Assembly: GCA_013399875.1 (NCBI GenBank)
Contig: VXAZ01002480.1
Coordinates: forward strand, 193,355 to 257,354
Reading direction: 5' to 3'
Origin: Gymnorhina tibicen
Lineage: Eukaryota; Chordata; Aves; Passeriformes; Artamidae
DNA length: 64,000 nucleotides
Of the stretch, positions 25,001-37,042 are shown piece after piece. Below the pieces are notes generated by a model that ran no database searches, was not told the origin of the DNA, and saw nothing but the letters and a program-made list of their open reading frames with translations. How positions within the stretch are numbered: position 1 is the first letter of the stretch; every line of letters begins with the position of its first letter. The translations under genes and the position numbers were made by a program.

Positions 25001-25938
25001 ATCTGCAATGTGCAAACGTGAGGAGCTGACTTGCCCATCACGCCCAGCCAGTGCCATCTGCTGTGCTGCAATGCCCCACGGGTATTTCCTCAGCTCCTCA
25101 CCAGAACAGGACCCCAGTTGTTCCACTGACCCCTCCAGCAGCTCCTCATCAGTGGAGCACCTCCGCTGGGCAGGGGAACCACGGGACATAAGACGTGGGC
25201 ATTTGCCATGTGCTTCTTCCTGGCTCCCCCGGCACCGAGTGACAAACCATGAATCACAAATAAAGATAAAGAGCGTAGCCTGGCTTTGCTCCGTGTGCTG
25301 TGGCTTTGTTCTCCAGCTCCAGGAACGCATGACAAGGGGGGTGGCAGGGATGGCAGGGATGGCAGGGCTCCACGTGCCCACGGGACCTCCCCAAACCTCA
25401 CGCAGCCCAGCCCTGCCCAGTGCACAACAGAGTGCCAGGTGCTGCTCTGACATCCCTGTAATTAAGATCTCATTGTAATCACAAGATGTGCTGTGGGATA
25501 AAGCAGGCTGCATACACAGCTTCCACTTGCCAGTGAAACAGAGAGAATGAAGAGTCCATTTCCCTGCAAAAATTCATTATACAGAAGGACGAGAGATAAA
25601 AAAAAAAAGAGGGCTTTTTCTTTACTATTTTAAAATTACGAATGTTTTCATTATTTTTTTCTATTTATTCTGCATTTGTTTGCAAGACACCTGAAAGTAA
25701 CACTCAGATACACAGGAGACTCCCAGTGAGGGTTCACCATTGAGACTGGTATTAATCTCCAACAGCAGGAGAGCAATGTAGTAGGATGCAGTTAGTAAAC
25801 CTGGTCTACAATACCCTCAAATCCAGGGGANGCTTTAGCTTGGGGCAGGCCTGAAGCACCAAACTGTGGGACTTGATGAGTCAGGTGAGTGGGACTAGTA
25901 GGTGCCTTACAACTGAAAATATTTGGTTCTTCTGTTCC

Positions 25939-25981
25939 GTTCCATCCCATCCCATCCCATCCCATCCCATCCCATTCCCAT
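25939..25981. repeat. CCATC pentanucleotide microsatellite (right copy)
   Basis: This matches the array near 24961 but ends cccattcccatctg instead of cccatccccatctg. It differs from the left copy the way two alleles would. Confidence 0.85.
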
Positions 25982-26810
25982 CTGCAATGTGCAAACGTGA
26001 GGAGCTGACTTGCCCATCACGCCCAGCCAGTGCCATCTGCTGTGCTGCAATGCCCCACGGGTATTTCCTCAGCTCCTCACCAGAACAGGACCCCAGTTGT
26101 GCCACTGACCCCTCCAGCAGCTCCTCATCAGTGGAGCACCTCCGCTGGGCAGGGGAACCACGGGACATAAGACGTGGGCATTTGCCATGTGCTTCTTCCT
26201 GGCTCCCCCGGCACCGAGTGACAAACCATGAATCACAAATAAAGATAAAGAGCGTAGCCTGGCTTTGCTCCGTGTGCTGTGGCTTTGTTCTCCAGCTCCA
26301 GGAACGCATGACAAGGGGGGTGGCAGGGATGGCAGGGATGGCAGGGCTCCACGTGCCCACGGGACCTCCCCAAACCTCACGCAGCCCAGCCCTGCCCAGT
26401 GCACAACAGAGTGCCAGGTGCTGCTCTGACATCCCTGTAATTAAGATCTCATTGTAATCACAAGATGTGCTGTGGGATAAAGCAGGCTGCATACACAGCT
26501 TCCACTTGCCAGTGAAACAGAGAGAATGAAGAGACCATTTCCCTGCAAAAATTTATTATACAGAAGGACGAGAGATAAAAAAAAAAAAGAGGGCTTTTTC
26601 TTTACTATTTTAAAATTATGAATGTTTTCATTATTTTTTTCTATTTATTCTGCATTTGTTTGCAAGACACCTGAAAGTAACACTCAGATACACAGGAGAC
26701 TCCCAGTGAGGGTTCACCATTGAGACTGGTATTAATCTCCAACAGCAGGAGAGCAATGTAGTAGGATGCAGTTAGTAAACCTGGTCTACAATACCCTCAA
26801 ATCCAGGGGA

Positions 26811-29800
26811 AGCCAGCAAATTAAAAACCACATTTTAAGGTTCAAGTCAACCTTTTACTCTTTAGCTGCATGTTTTCCAGCTTCATTAATATTAACCGGG
26901 ACATTTAACTCCAAGAACGATTCTCTTCAACACTAGAGCCCTATGAAATTATTTTTTAAATCTTGTAACAGCAAATGAGTCGGGGTAGCATGACATGATC
27001 CCTTTCTATCAATGTATTTCTGCACATCGGCATAATTAACAGCATTTCTCTACCCACTGTCCTTCTGCAACGTAGCTTGGAAAAGCACCCCAGTAACTGA
27101 TGTAGTAACATTAAATTGTGGCCACAGAAACCACAAGTTTGCTGCCACAAAACGCGGTGAGTTCCATCTGGCAGGAAAGGGAGCTCCAGCCTTGCTCCAA
27201 AGCCATCTCGCACACGGAGACGCGGAGAGGGGAGGCCGCCCTGTGAGCCCCCGCGCAGGGATGGAGGGGGCATCGCGGGAACGGCGGGGAGGCAGGAGCA
27301 AAGGAGAGGAACCCGGCAGGAGGGACAGATGTGGGGATTTGGGGCAGCTCTGGAGCCACAGGGGGGCTGGGCAGGGTGACGGGGCAGAGAAGGGAAGGAC
27401 AGCAGAGCCCACACGGGAAACAGCAGCACCATGGGGAATGGAGGGCTCCGAGCATTCCCAAGGACGGGGTGAGCCTGCCAGGAACAGCGTGGGCCAGAGG
27501 GGCAGGACAGCGGGAGGGATGGCAGGACTCAGTACGAAAAGCTTTCAACCCGGAGGATCAGCCTGGGCGAACTGGGAAGACGGGGAAGATGAACAGTGAG
27601 ATTTGTGCTCAGAGGTGAGGCAAAGCAGCACGGGGAAATGCAGAGGTGTTGGATGGAGAGAGGGAGCAAAGGGCAATGGGGAGTGATGTCAGCAGTCCTT
27701 CCCCAGCCTGGAACCCCCGGAACACAAGGCATCCCATTTTCTCTAACCAGAGGGCTCCATGCAGTGCAGGAAACCACTGCTTTCCCCTTTGTACCCGGAG
27801 AAAGCACCAGCAGCATGTTTGGTCTCCAGCATCTCGGGCCAATCTGTTTTGTCTATTCACATCCACAGGGAAGATTACACGGGCAAGGGAAATGGAAATG
27901 CAGTGTAATATGACTGTCAGGAACCTCAAGTGAGCATTAACTGCCCAGGAATCCAAGGAATGCTAGTAGATAATGGAAGAAATTAAAGGTATGATGCCAG
28001 CCCAGTGCTATAAATGAGCCCCTTTACAAACCACGGACTCAAACCTACTATTAGGAAGCAACTCTAAAGTCATGTAAAAACAGAGAGTTATTGTATAATT
28101 AAAAATGAGTCCCTGCAACTCTGTAAGGAATCCAACGCACCATGCAAAGCAACTGCTAAGTCAGTTTAGGAAGACTGGGTAATTGATATGCAATACAAAA
28201 ATGTTTGCATTGGCCAGAAACCATTCCTAATTAGCAAAAAAATATCCCTTGTGTTTGCCAGGAGCCCTTCACAAGGAGTGTGAGTGCATTGCATTCATCT
28301 GATGTTCATCAGTGAGCTCAGGAGGCACTAGAGATCGAGAGGGAAACCCAGCACCTCATCCTTTGTGCTCTGTGTGCTTGACCAGCACTATTCCTGTTAG
28401 AAAAATCCATGTTACTGTGCAACAACAACCTGGGAAGGCCAACACGTTACCCATTAACCAGCTGAGCCTTGGCTGGTGCAGATTAACGAGCCCTAAAGGA
28501 GTTCGCAGTGGTCCTGGCCAAAAGCACAGGAGATGAGGAGGAGCTTCACGCACATAGGCTGGGCACCCAGGGCTGCTCCACACGCGCAGCCCTGGCAGCA
28601 GTCAGCCTCCCCGGGCTCAGGGTGCAGCGTGTTTGGGGGGCTGGCTGCAAGGCAGCCCCACGGATGCTCGACAGAGCCCTTGACCACCCGAAATGAGCCC
28701 AGTGCCCCGGGGCCAACGCCGACGATGGTTCTGTTTCCCCGTGCTGCCACGTGTCTGGCTGGTATTTCCAGAAGGGCACTGCCCCTCAGCAAAACTCCCA
28801 GGTAAATGGTCCATTTTACAGTGGTACCTCTCGTTAAACAGCTTCCCGGGAAATTACAGAGCGGAAGGGTTGGAAAAGCAAAGGTTATCCATGTATTCAC
28901 CCCGCCCCTGTAAACACCCCAGGTACCCTGCGGGGCTGGGGCTCAGGACAGCCCCACTCCCTCCCGCCGCCCAGGGGAGGAGGCAGGTGCTGGGCTGGCA
29001 GGTGACAGGGACAGCCAGCACCCCCAGCCTTCCTGCCCCAGGAGCACTGCCAGAACCCTGCCAGAACACCAGCAGCCACATCACACCTGGGCACACATCC
29101 GTTCACCTGGGCCAGGAGCAGCCACTGCTGCGTCCTGGGCCAGAGCCAGCACCAGCCTGGGATGGGAAACTTCACGTGCAGCTGGAACAAACCCTCCCTG
29201 GCAAACACTCAAACCCTTTCGGCGCCCCGAGTACGAAGCAGAGCTGAAGCCGTTTGGTGACAGAACCGCGGGTCTGGGCTGAGAGGATTGCTAACCAGAG
29301 CCCCACCAGGAGGGACAGGCACCCAGCGGCTCCATCCCAGCTCCTGGGTGTGCCCAGGCTGCTCCCGGGGCAGACCCGGGGGGGCGAGGGCAGTGCCACA
29401 GGAGCACCATCAGCAGCAGCCCCATCAGCCTCTGCCCCACAGAAGCAGCCCCAGCGATGGGCTTCACCTGGCCTGTTGCTTTTTTCCTTGCTTCTACCGA
29501 TGAGAAAATTTTACTTCAAGGAACTAAAATTGATTTGCAGAAAACAAAGAAAAAAAGCCTTTATAGCACGCTTATAGTAGCGAAACGTTAGCAATAAACA
29601 GCTGCTGGACGCTACTTAATGTTTCTGCAGCACATGCTAGAAATGATAAATGGCTGAGTTTCGGTGCCTCGTGAAAGTCTGAGGCTGTACCATGTTCAGG
29701 GCTCGGCTGGGACTGCGAAAATCCCCAGAGTGAACAGAAGCACCTTTGTAAAGCTACGTCATTTTAGACAAATTAATTCCAACAAGGATTGTAAAGCTGG

Positions 29801-30235
29801 CTGGACCAGGACCCTGAATTAATTTCCTCCATTCATTTGCTTACAACGTGTAAAATTGTCTCTTCTGGAGTGTTTTCAATGCTGGCCATGCCAGCACTCT
29901 TTAGCACAATAAAGACTCTTCTGCAGTTTTATTTTAAAAGGTAAAAAGAATAAAGAGTTACACAAAATTAAATGTTTGACTTCAAATGAAGTTTTCATTT
30001 CTCCTCTGAAAAAATCTGAATTTCAGGTGCAATACCCAAACTGGGTAGTTTTCACCACTTCTCTGGAATGCTGATGAAGCTCCAGCCCCGCCCTCAGCTC
30101 CTCGCCCAGCTCCACATCCTGACCAGGCAGGCAGGGACCCCCCAGCCCAGGTCAGCACCCCCACAGGCCACAGGGAACACACCTTGGTTTGGGGGAAAAC
30201 ACTCTCACAAAAAAAGAAAAAAAAAGCTTAAACAA
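26811..30235. other. Intronic unique sequence
   Basis: GC-rich DNA at 27200-27560 and 28560-29450 alternates with AT-rich stretches (26810-27110, 27940-28260, 29580-30050). Frames up to about 180 codons in the GC-rich parts overlap on both strands and match nothing I know. No gene, RNA or repeat family is supported. Confidence 0.4.
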
Positions 30236-30685
30236 TCATAGAATCACAAAACCATTTAGGTTGGAAAAGCCCTTTGAGTTCACCCAGTCCAACCATCAAC
30301 CAGCAGCACCATGGTCACCAGTGAATCACGTCCTCAAGTGCCACATCTACTCAGTTTTTGAACACTTCCAGGGGTGGGGACGTCACCACTGCCCTGGGCC
30401 ACTGTGCCAGGGCTGGACAACCCTTTATACGAAAATTTTTTCCCAGTATCCAACCCGAGCCTCCCCTGGCCCAGCCTGCGGCCGTTCCCTCTCCTCCTGT
30501 CCCTGTTCCCTGGGAGCAGAGCCCGACCCCCCCGGCTGCCCCCTCCTGTCAGGGACTTGTGCAGAGCCACAAGGGCCCCCCTGAGCCTCCTTTTCTCCAG
30601 GCTGAGCCCCTTTCCCAGCTCCCTCAGCCGCTCCTGGGGCTCCAGCCCCTTCCCAGCTCCATTCCCTGCCCTGGACATGCTCCAG
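30236..30685 (-). mobile_element. CR1 LINE 3' fragment (450 bp)
   Basis: The tail tcatagaatcacaaaaccat is followed by ttaggttggaaaagcccttt and aacacttccaggggtgggga, running to the CR1 body (ctgagcctccttttctccag, ccctcagccgctcctggggc). Its body closely matches the copy at 2382-2970. It is 5' truncated and non-coding. An A-rich run (about 30209-30224) lies just outside the 3' tail. Confidence 0.9.
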
Positions 30686-31030
30686 TTCTCAATGCCAAAA
30701 ATAAGGCTGAGAACAAAGTTTGGGGTGTCTTTGCCATTTCCATTCAAAACTGAAAGCTGACAACCAGTTTTGCTCAGCACAACAGGATGTTTGGGGTTTG
30801 TCAGCCTGGGTTCACCCCCATCCCTGGGAAAACATCCATGGTTTTATGCATGTTCTGGCTCTTCAGTGTCGAGGTCTGCTGAGCAAGCCCAGCTTAAATA
30901 CAATTAAGGAACTCTCACAGGGATGTAGAAGTCTTTAGTAATCGGAAATAAAATCCAGCCAGCAGAAATACACTGTTTCCAGGAAGAAACTCATCACTAC
31001 TGTTGTAAGCCAGCTCCAGTCCTCCCAGGT
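30686..31030. other. Intronic unique sequence
   Basis: About 345 bp between a CR1 copy and the start of the 1104 bp duplication. Nothing recognised. Confidence 0.45.
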
Positions 31031-31215
31031 CTATGAGACAACTGCTACTAACATCTGATGAAGCAGAAGTCCACAAGGGACCCTTGGGATGAAGCACAAA
31101 GCTTGAGGAGGAAGAAATGAAGAAAACATTGTTGAAATCTGTACTAAAATTCAGGATGTGGAGATTTAAGAAGCATCTCCAACATTAAATTAAAAGACAC
31201 AGGACAGAGATGGAT

Positions 31216-31478
31216 CATAGAGTCACAGCATCCCAGACTGGATTGGGTGAGAAGGGACCCCAAAGCCCACCCAGTGCCACCCCTGCCATGGCAGGGACAC
31301 CTCCCACTGTCCCAGGCTGCTCCCAGCCCCAGTGTCCAGCCTGGCCTTGGGCACTGCCAGGGATCCAGGGGCAGCCACAGCTGCTCTGGGCACCCTGTGC
31401 CAGGGCCTGCCCACCCTCACAGGGAAGAACTCCTCCCATATATCTAAACTAAATTTAACCTCTGTCAGTTTAATCTTT
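31216..31478 (-). mobile_element. CR1 LINE 3' fragment (left copy of duplication)
   Basis: The tail catagagtcacagcatccca is followed by gactggattgggtgagaagg, the gccatggcagggacacctcc block and tatctaaactaaatttaacc. It is the common subtype of this window, 5' truncated. Confidence 0.88.
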
Positions 31479-32320
31479 TAAAATCAAAGAAACTGATTTA
31501 ATTAGAAATCCCTTTGAGGCAGGATTTTTCCCCCTTTATGGGATGTGTGTGAAGCCTCATGGGACCCCAGTTCACCAGCTCATGTCCTTAAACATAACTC
31601 CAATAAATGCTTTTTAGCAAGAGAGGGTTTATGTTACTACAGGAGAAGTCTTCCCTCAAGTCCAAGTGCATCCTTGTGTTTTACCACCAGCCACAGCCCC
31701 CGGAACACGCAGCGGGTGGAAATGGAAAATGCCCAAGTCCTCGGCACTCCCCTCCCGGCCAGGGATCTGCAGAGGCTGGATCAGACCCTCAACTCATTCC
31801 TTCATCTCAACCGTCCTCGTCAGACCTGTCGCTCATAAAATACGGATACTGCAGCACTCCTCAGCCTCCACACCGGAGCAGGAAGCCTCCCTGCACCCTC
31901 GAGCTGCAGCTGAACTCTAAAATATTTAAGCCCATCCAGAGATGCTGGAATTCCAGAGGTGGGACGCCAGCAGGGCTGGCAGCTGAGCTTACGCAAACCC
32001 AGATTTAGGTGGAAGGAGGACGTGTCTAAAGACCTGCTGGAGAGCTGGTGCCTCTGGATTCGCATCCTGAGGACACCACCGGCGCCGTTCTCCGGCCAAC
32101 ATGCGAGAGAGGCCCTACAGCCAGGAGCAGCAGANCTATGAGACAACTGCTACTAACATCTGATGAAGCAGAAGTCCACAAGGGACCCTTGGGATGAAGT
32201 ACAAAGCTTGAGGAGGAAGAAATGAAGAAAACATTGTTGAAATCTGTACTAAAATTCAGGATGTGGAGATTTAAGAAGCATCTCCAACATTAAATTAAAA
32301 GACACAGGACAGAGATGGAT

Positions 32321-32583
32321 CATAGAGTCACAGCATCCCAGACTGGATTGGGTGAGAAGAGACCTCAAAGCCCACCCAGTGCCACCCCTGCCATGGCAGG
32401 GACACCTCCCACTGTCCCAGGCTGCTCCCAGCCCCAGTGTCCAGCCTGGCCTTGGGCACTGCCAGGGATCCAGGGGCAGCCACAGCTGCTCTGGGCACCC
32501 TGTGCCAGGGCCTGCCCACCCTCACAGGGAAGAACTCCTCCCATATATCTAAACTAAATTTAACCTCTGTCAGTTTAATCTTT
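32321..32583 (-). mobile_element. CR1 LINE 3' fragment (right copy of duplication)
   Basis: The same insertion as at 31216-31478, displaced by 1105 bp with two or three base changes. It should not be counted as an independent CR1 event. Confidence 0.88.
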
Positions 32584-33239
32584 TAAAATCAAAGAAACTG
32601 ATTTAATTAGAAATCCCTTTGAGGCAGGATTTTTCCCCCTTTATGGGATGTGTGTGAAGCCTCATGGGACCCCAGTTCACCAGCTCATGTCCTTAAACAT
32701 AACTCCAATAAATGCTTTTTAGCAAGAGAGGGTTTATGTTACTACAGGAGAAGTCTTCCCTCAAGTCCAAGTGCATCCTTGTGTTTTACCACCAGCCACA
32801 GCCCCCGGAACACGCAGCGGGTGGAAATGGAAAATGCCCAAGTCCTCGGCACTCCCCTCCCGGCCAGGGATCTGCAGAGGCTGGATCAGACCCTCAACTC
32901 ATTCCTTCATCTCAACCGTCCTCGTCAGACCTGTCGCTCATAAAATACGGATACTGCAGCACTCCTCAGCCTCCACACCGGAGCAGGAAGCCTCCCTGCA
33001 CCCTCGAGCTGCAGCTGAACTCTAAAATATTTAAGCCCATCCAGAGATGCTGGAATTCCAGAGGTGGGACGCCAGCAGGGCTGGCAGCTGAGCTTACGCA
33101 AACCCAGATTTAGGTGGAAGGAGGACGTGTCTAAAGACCTGCTGGAGAGCTGGTGCCTCTGGATTCGCATCCTGAGGACACCACCGGCGCCGTTCTCCGG
33201 CCAACATGCGAGAGAGGCCCTACAGCCAGGAGCAGCAGA

Positions 33240-33630
33240 ACCAGCTGCTCTCGTGGCAGCCCGTCCAACAGCCATCTTCCTGCTTGGCCTTCCCTTTGGC
33301 AGCCACTCCAGTGTGACGCGGGATGGACTCCCCAGGAGGGGAGGGAAGGATCAGCATCCCACAGCCTGTGGTGCAGGGGCACAAGCCATGACAGGGACCT
33401 GCCAGCCAGCGTGGTGCACCTTACCCTGGGCACACACAGCGGGAGCTCTGCTGGGCTCTCTTCTAAACACAAGCAGGAAAACAACTAATGGCAGGTTTTA
33501 CTGCTCTGTGGGGAAGCAACTCCACCAGCCAAGCTCCAGCGCCTTGTCTGAAGTTTCCAGAAGGCACAGCACTGGAAGGCAGTGGTGCAGGATCCTCTGG
33601 CTACCCGAGCTGCCAGGCTCCATCTTGCCC
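33240..33630. other. Intronic unique sequence before the CATC array
   Basis: About 390 bp of moderately GC-rich sequence. No gene recognised; the long plus-strand frame that crosses it owes its length to the adjacent array. Confidence 0.45.
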
Positions 33631-33935
33631 CATCCATCCACCCATCCACCCATCCATCCCTCTATCCCTCCATCCATCCATCCATCCACCCATCCATCCA
33701 CCCATCCATCCATCCCTCCATCCATCCCTCCATCCATCCATCCATCCATCCATCCATCCATCCCTCTATCCCTCCATACATCCATCCATCCATCCATCCA
33801 TCCATCCCTCCATCCATCGCTCCATCCATCCATCCCTCCATCCATCCCTCCATCCATCCATCCATCCATCCATCCATCCATCCATCCACCCATCCATCCA
33901 TCCACCCATCCATCCCTCCATCCATCCACCCATCC
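33631..33935. repeat. CATC tetranucleotide array (about 305 bp)
   Basis: A near-continuous run of catc units has scattered interruptions of one or a few bases (ccctccat, cacccatc, ctctatccctccatac). Interruptions recur in similar groupings, which suggests larger higher-order duplications within the array. It is open in all plus-strand frames (repeating Ile-His-Pro-Ser) and in minus frames (Met-Asp-Gly-Trp), so the 300-codon frames over it are artefacts of the repeat. Confidence 0.95.
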
Positions 33936-35389
33936 TCTGCTTTACTGTTTGACACAAGGTTTAATTCTGTCTGTGCCAATAAAGCACACATCGCCTGGGC
34001 GAGGGGCAGATTCCATTTTAAAGCAGTAACCATGGTTCAGTCCTGTCTAATACAACAAGGACAGATTTTTTTAACATTTATGGCACAGTAATAGCTCTAC
34101 TGAGCGTCCCCGACTTGCAGTGTAATAAATACAGGGTTTATATCAGAAATAAATCTGCTTATTTCCACGAGCTTGCCTCACCCTCTGGTCCTGACTGTAC
34201 ATGGGAAACCCTTAAACAAGAAGTTAATTCTTTAAATCATTTCAATCCACAATTTAAACAAAAATTGTTCCGTGACAAAGCCCCCTCTGAGGGTCTGACA
34301 CAAAAACTGCTCCTCACCCTCAGGTCTTCAGTTCACCTGTGCCCTGAGGATGAGGCAAGCCTAAACCTCGGCCCTTGTCTCAGTAGGAACCTTCTCTGAG
34401 TGAATTCACAGAACTGGAAGGATGCAAAGGGTTTGTGCTGCCATCCTGCCCAGGAGCGTGTCTCACTCCGAAAGCACTCCACCTTCCATGCTCCAGCCTC
34501 TCCTCTATGTTAATCACATCAAAGTTGCTAAATTATTCACTGCTCAGAAAATACATTTTCATTTCTTAGAGCTGGCAGCCAAGAATGACTTACAGAAATA
34601 GGTCATGTTCATCCCATAGAAGAATTACCATACACTTCATGAGCTCCCCTCCCCAGTTTCCATTTTTAAGCTCTGCTCCACATGAGGATGGGCCAAATTT
34701 AAACCGTCTGCATTTTTCATGCTGCTCCCACAGTCTCCACCATGTGCCCTGACTTTCCATTTTTAATAAACTGTACCCAGTGAAAATATTAACAGACCAG
34801 CTTCTGTCTGGTGTTCCTGTAGACCCAAGCAAAGCTTTAATGATAACTGCAAAGCAAGTAACCCCAGTTTTCCATTGCCACTACCCTGGCTTGGGAAAAC
34901 TCCATCCTGCCTGGAGCCCAGCCACCACTGCCCTTGGCCAAGTGGGGTTTGCACCTGCATTGAAAGGGGGAGTAGGTTGTCCTAAATATTGCCAAAATAA
35001 AAAGATTTTAGTGTGACATTAAAAAAAACCAAAAACAAACAAAAAAAACCAAACAAAAAAAAGATAACTTCTTGCTGGCACATTTAATTTTCTGGTTTTA
35101 CACATCCCCAAACAAAACACAATTGGCCGAGGCCTGTTCCCAGCAAGCTGTCAGCCAGGATATGCCCAGGCTGCTGCTGTCTGTTGGGTCCACAGGAATT
35201 TTTCCTCACTGAGAACCACAGAACAAGGGCCCTGTTCAAGCTTTGTGCTCCTGTTGCGCTTTGCACAGGCAGTGCCAGCGTTGGATCACTTGGAGACCAC
35301 GCTGGTGCCTCCAGCCTCCAGGAATGGGATTCAGCCCAGGGCAAACAAGTGGCACATGAAACCAAAGTACAAAGCAAGAGACCTTCAAT
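33936..35389. other. Intronic unique sequence with an A-rich run
   Basis: AT-rich unique intron. Positions 35021-35062 are an A-rich run interrupted by C (aaaaaaaaccaaaaacaaac and onward), possibly an old poly-A tail, though no retroposed body is recognisable upstream. No gene is recognised. Confidence 0.45.
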
Positions 35390-35541
35390 AGAATCAAAGA
35401 ATCATAGACTGGTTTCTGTTGGAAGGGACCTTAAAGCCCATCCAGTTCCAATCCCCTGCCACGGGCAGGCACACCTTCCACCAGACAAGCTTGCTCCAAG
35501 CCCTGTCCAACCTGGCCTTGGACACTGCCAGGGTTGGGAAT
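35390..35541 (-). mobile_element. CR1 LINE 3' fragment
   Basis: The tail agaatcaaagaatcatagac is followed by ggtttctgttggaagggacc, cccctgccacgggcaggcac and tccaacctggccttggacac. It is about 150 bp and 5' truncated. Confidence 0.85.
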
Positions 35542-36822
35542 GTTCAATACCATCGCTACAACTGATAAGACAGAGGAAAATCAAGACTAATCCCATCATG
35601 AAGGCAGGGGAGGGAAAGAAACTGTGTGGCAGGTGCAAGGGAGGATGGAGGGGACCACAGCACCTCGACGATGTCACCGAGGACATGGACAGCCACCAGT
35701 CCTGTGCTCTGTTCCTGGTGCCATCTCTGATCCAGAGTGAACTGCACTGCCTGTCTCTCTGTGCTGCTCGCTGAACAGCCCATTCTGCAGTGCCAGGTGT
35801 CCCCGTGTTGTGCCACCCACAGGAGCAATACAGGGGCTCTTGTTCCCCACAGGAACTGTGCCATGCTGGAGCAGAATTATCCCCAGGCTGGAGAGGTTGC
35901 TGCTCGTGGGGCAGCGCCTGCAGCTCCCAAGGGAAGAAAAAGCAAAAACAATGAGAAGGTCCTCTATGCACAAAGGCAGAGGCAGAGCTTGGGGATATTT
36001 TGGCCCCGTGGAATCCACAGGAGACTTTCCTGACTGACTTTAATGAGACACACATTCCCCCAGTAAGGCTCTGGGAAGTGCCACCCCATTGCACCAGCTG
36101 GGTGCTCAGTTTGGTTAAGCACCAGGGACCCCGCCTAAGGCAGACCCAGTGGCACGGCTCAGCACCCTCCAGCAGGGTTACAGCCCTGCAATGGCCCGGC
36201 CCCTCCAGCCTGACTCTGTGCTCCGGGACGCTGTTTGTTTGTGATTCACGCCACGAGAGAGGGATGCTGATCACAGAGTGCAGCTGCCCTGCCATATGCA
36301 GCGGATTAATTACTGCATCATTTGTTCCCATGGCAGGTCGAAGAGATCATTACCAACTCAGGAACATGAGTGCTAATAATAGTATTGCTCCCAATCGTAT
36401 TCCAGCATTCCGCTTGTTCCGATTGTTCTGCTCAATAACAGCTTACACTAATTCCCACCAACTTTTAACACCCGTGTATTGAGAAGTTCACACTCAAATG
36501 GCACAAATTCCAATTCACAGCAGGATTAACTCTTCATGCTTTAAACTTAATTACGTGCAGTCAGGTGGCTCTTGATGTTCCTTCCTCCTTAGCTAAACCC
36601 AACCACACGCATTTAATGATTCCTGTGCACATTCACTGATGGAGATAATTAGGACTCCTGGGGGGCCAAGTGCAACTTTTTCAGTGTTGTCTAAACTGAA
36701 AACAAAATGTTCCAGAAGCCACGCTGCGCACCCAGGCTCTGCAAGACAACTCACTCCTGTGAGTCTGCAAAATCAGATCATGTTTGCTGGGAGAAAGGAA
36801 AAAAGCTCAGAAAAGTGCTGCC
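35542..36822. other. Intronic unique sequence with a conserved-looking block
   Basis: GC-balanced DNA; 36285-36485 is an AT-rich block noted separately. No gene is recognised, and the roughly 300-codon minus-strand frame across 35402-36331 begins inside unique intron and ends in CR1. Confidence 0.45.
36285..36485. promoter_or_regulatory. Candidate conserved noncoding element
   Basis: Unique AT-rich block with many POU/homeodomain-like words (ggattaattactgcatcatt, gagtgctaataatagtattg, acactaattcccacc) and a CATATG E-box (gccatatgcagc). It contrasts with its surroundings and carries no repeat. Conservation is untested, so this is inference. Confidence 0.3.
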
Positions 36823-37042
36823 CACAGAATCACAGAATTGTTTAGGTTGGAAAAGCCCCCCGAGACCATCGAGTCCAATCGCACCTCCAGCGCTGCCAAG
36901 GTCACCACTGACCCATGTCCCCAGCTGCCACATCCACATGGCTTTTAAATCCCTCCAGGAATGGGGACTCCAGCACTACCCGGAGCAGCCTGTGGCAGGA
37001 CTGGGCATCCCTTTCCATGGAGAAATTTTCCCTGATACCCCA
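36823..37042 (-). mobile_element. CR1 LINE 3' fragment
   Basis: The tail cacagaatcacagaattgtt is followed by taggttggaaaagccccccg, catggcttttaaatccctcc and ggaatggggactccagcact. It belongs to the 2382 and 30236 subtype and is 5' truncated. Confidence 0.88.

Larger units (their letters stand above)
24852..26810. repeat. 979 bp direct duplication flanking single N at 25831
   Basis: 24852-25830 and 25832-26810 are the same length and about 99% identical, offset by exactly 980. The N is the only base between them. Differences include tgagtccaggtg against tgagtcaggtg, cagttgttccactg against cagttgtgccactg, gaagagtccattt against gaagagaccattt, aattcattat against aatttattat, and aattacgaatg against aattatgaatg. 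The sequence itself is otherwise single-copy in the window and carries no recognisable gene. It is most likely unmerged contig ends or two haplotypes laid end to end. Confidence 0.9.
31031..33239. repeat. 1104 bp direct duplication flanking single N at 32135
   Basis: 31031-32134 and 32136-33239 are equal in length, offset by 1105, with only about three differences seen (gatgaagcacaaag against gatgaagtacaaag, and agaagggaccccaaag against agaagagacctcaaag). The N is the only base between the copies. Each copy carries the same CR1 insertion at the same place, so the CR1 was present before the copying. An assembly overlap that was not merged is the simplest explanation. Confidence 0.92.

Noticed and set aside
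24852..26810. Duplication considered as a recent biological tandem duplication or paired LTRs
   Set aside because: The N is exactly at the midpoint, the copies have no TG...CA ends or primer-binding site, and the same pattern occurs at other Ns.
33064..34029. 321-codon plus-strand frame, with parallel frames on both strands over the same DNA
   Set aside because: Most of its length is the CATC array, which is open in all frames; the rest lies in a duplicated intronic segment. No domain.
35402..36331. 309-codon minus-strand frame
   Set aside because: It ends in a CR1 fragment and has no recognisable domain, and other long frames overlap it on both strands. Read as chance in GC-rich intron.
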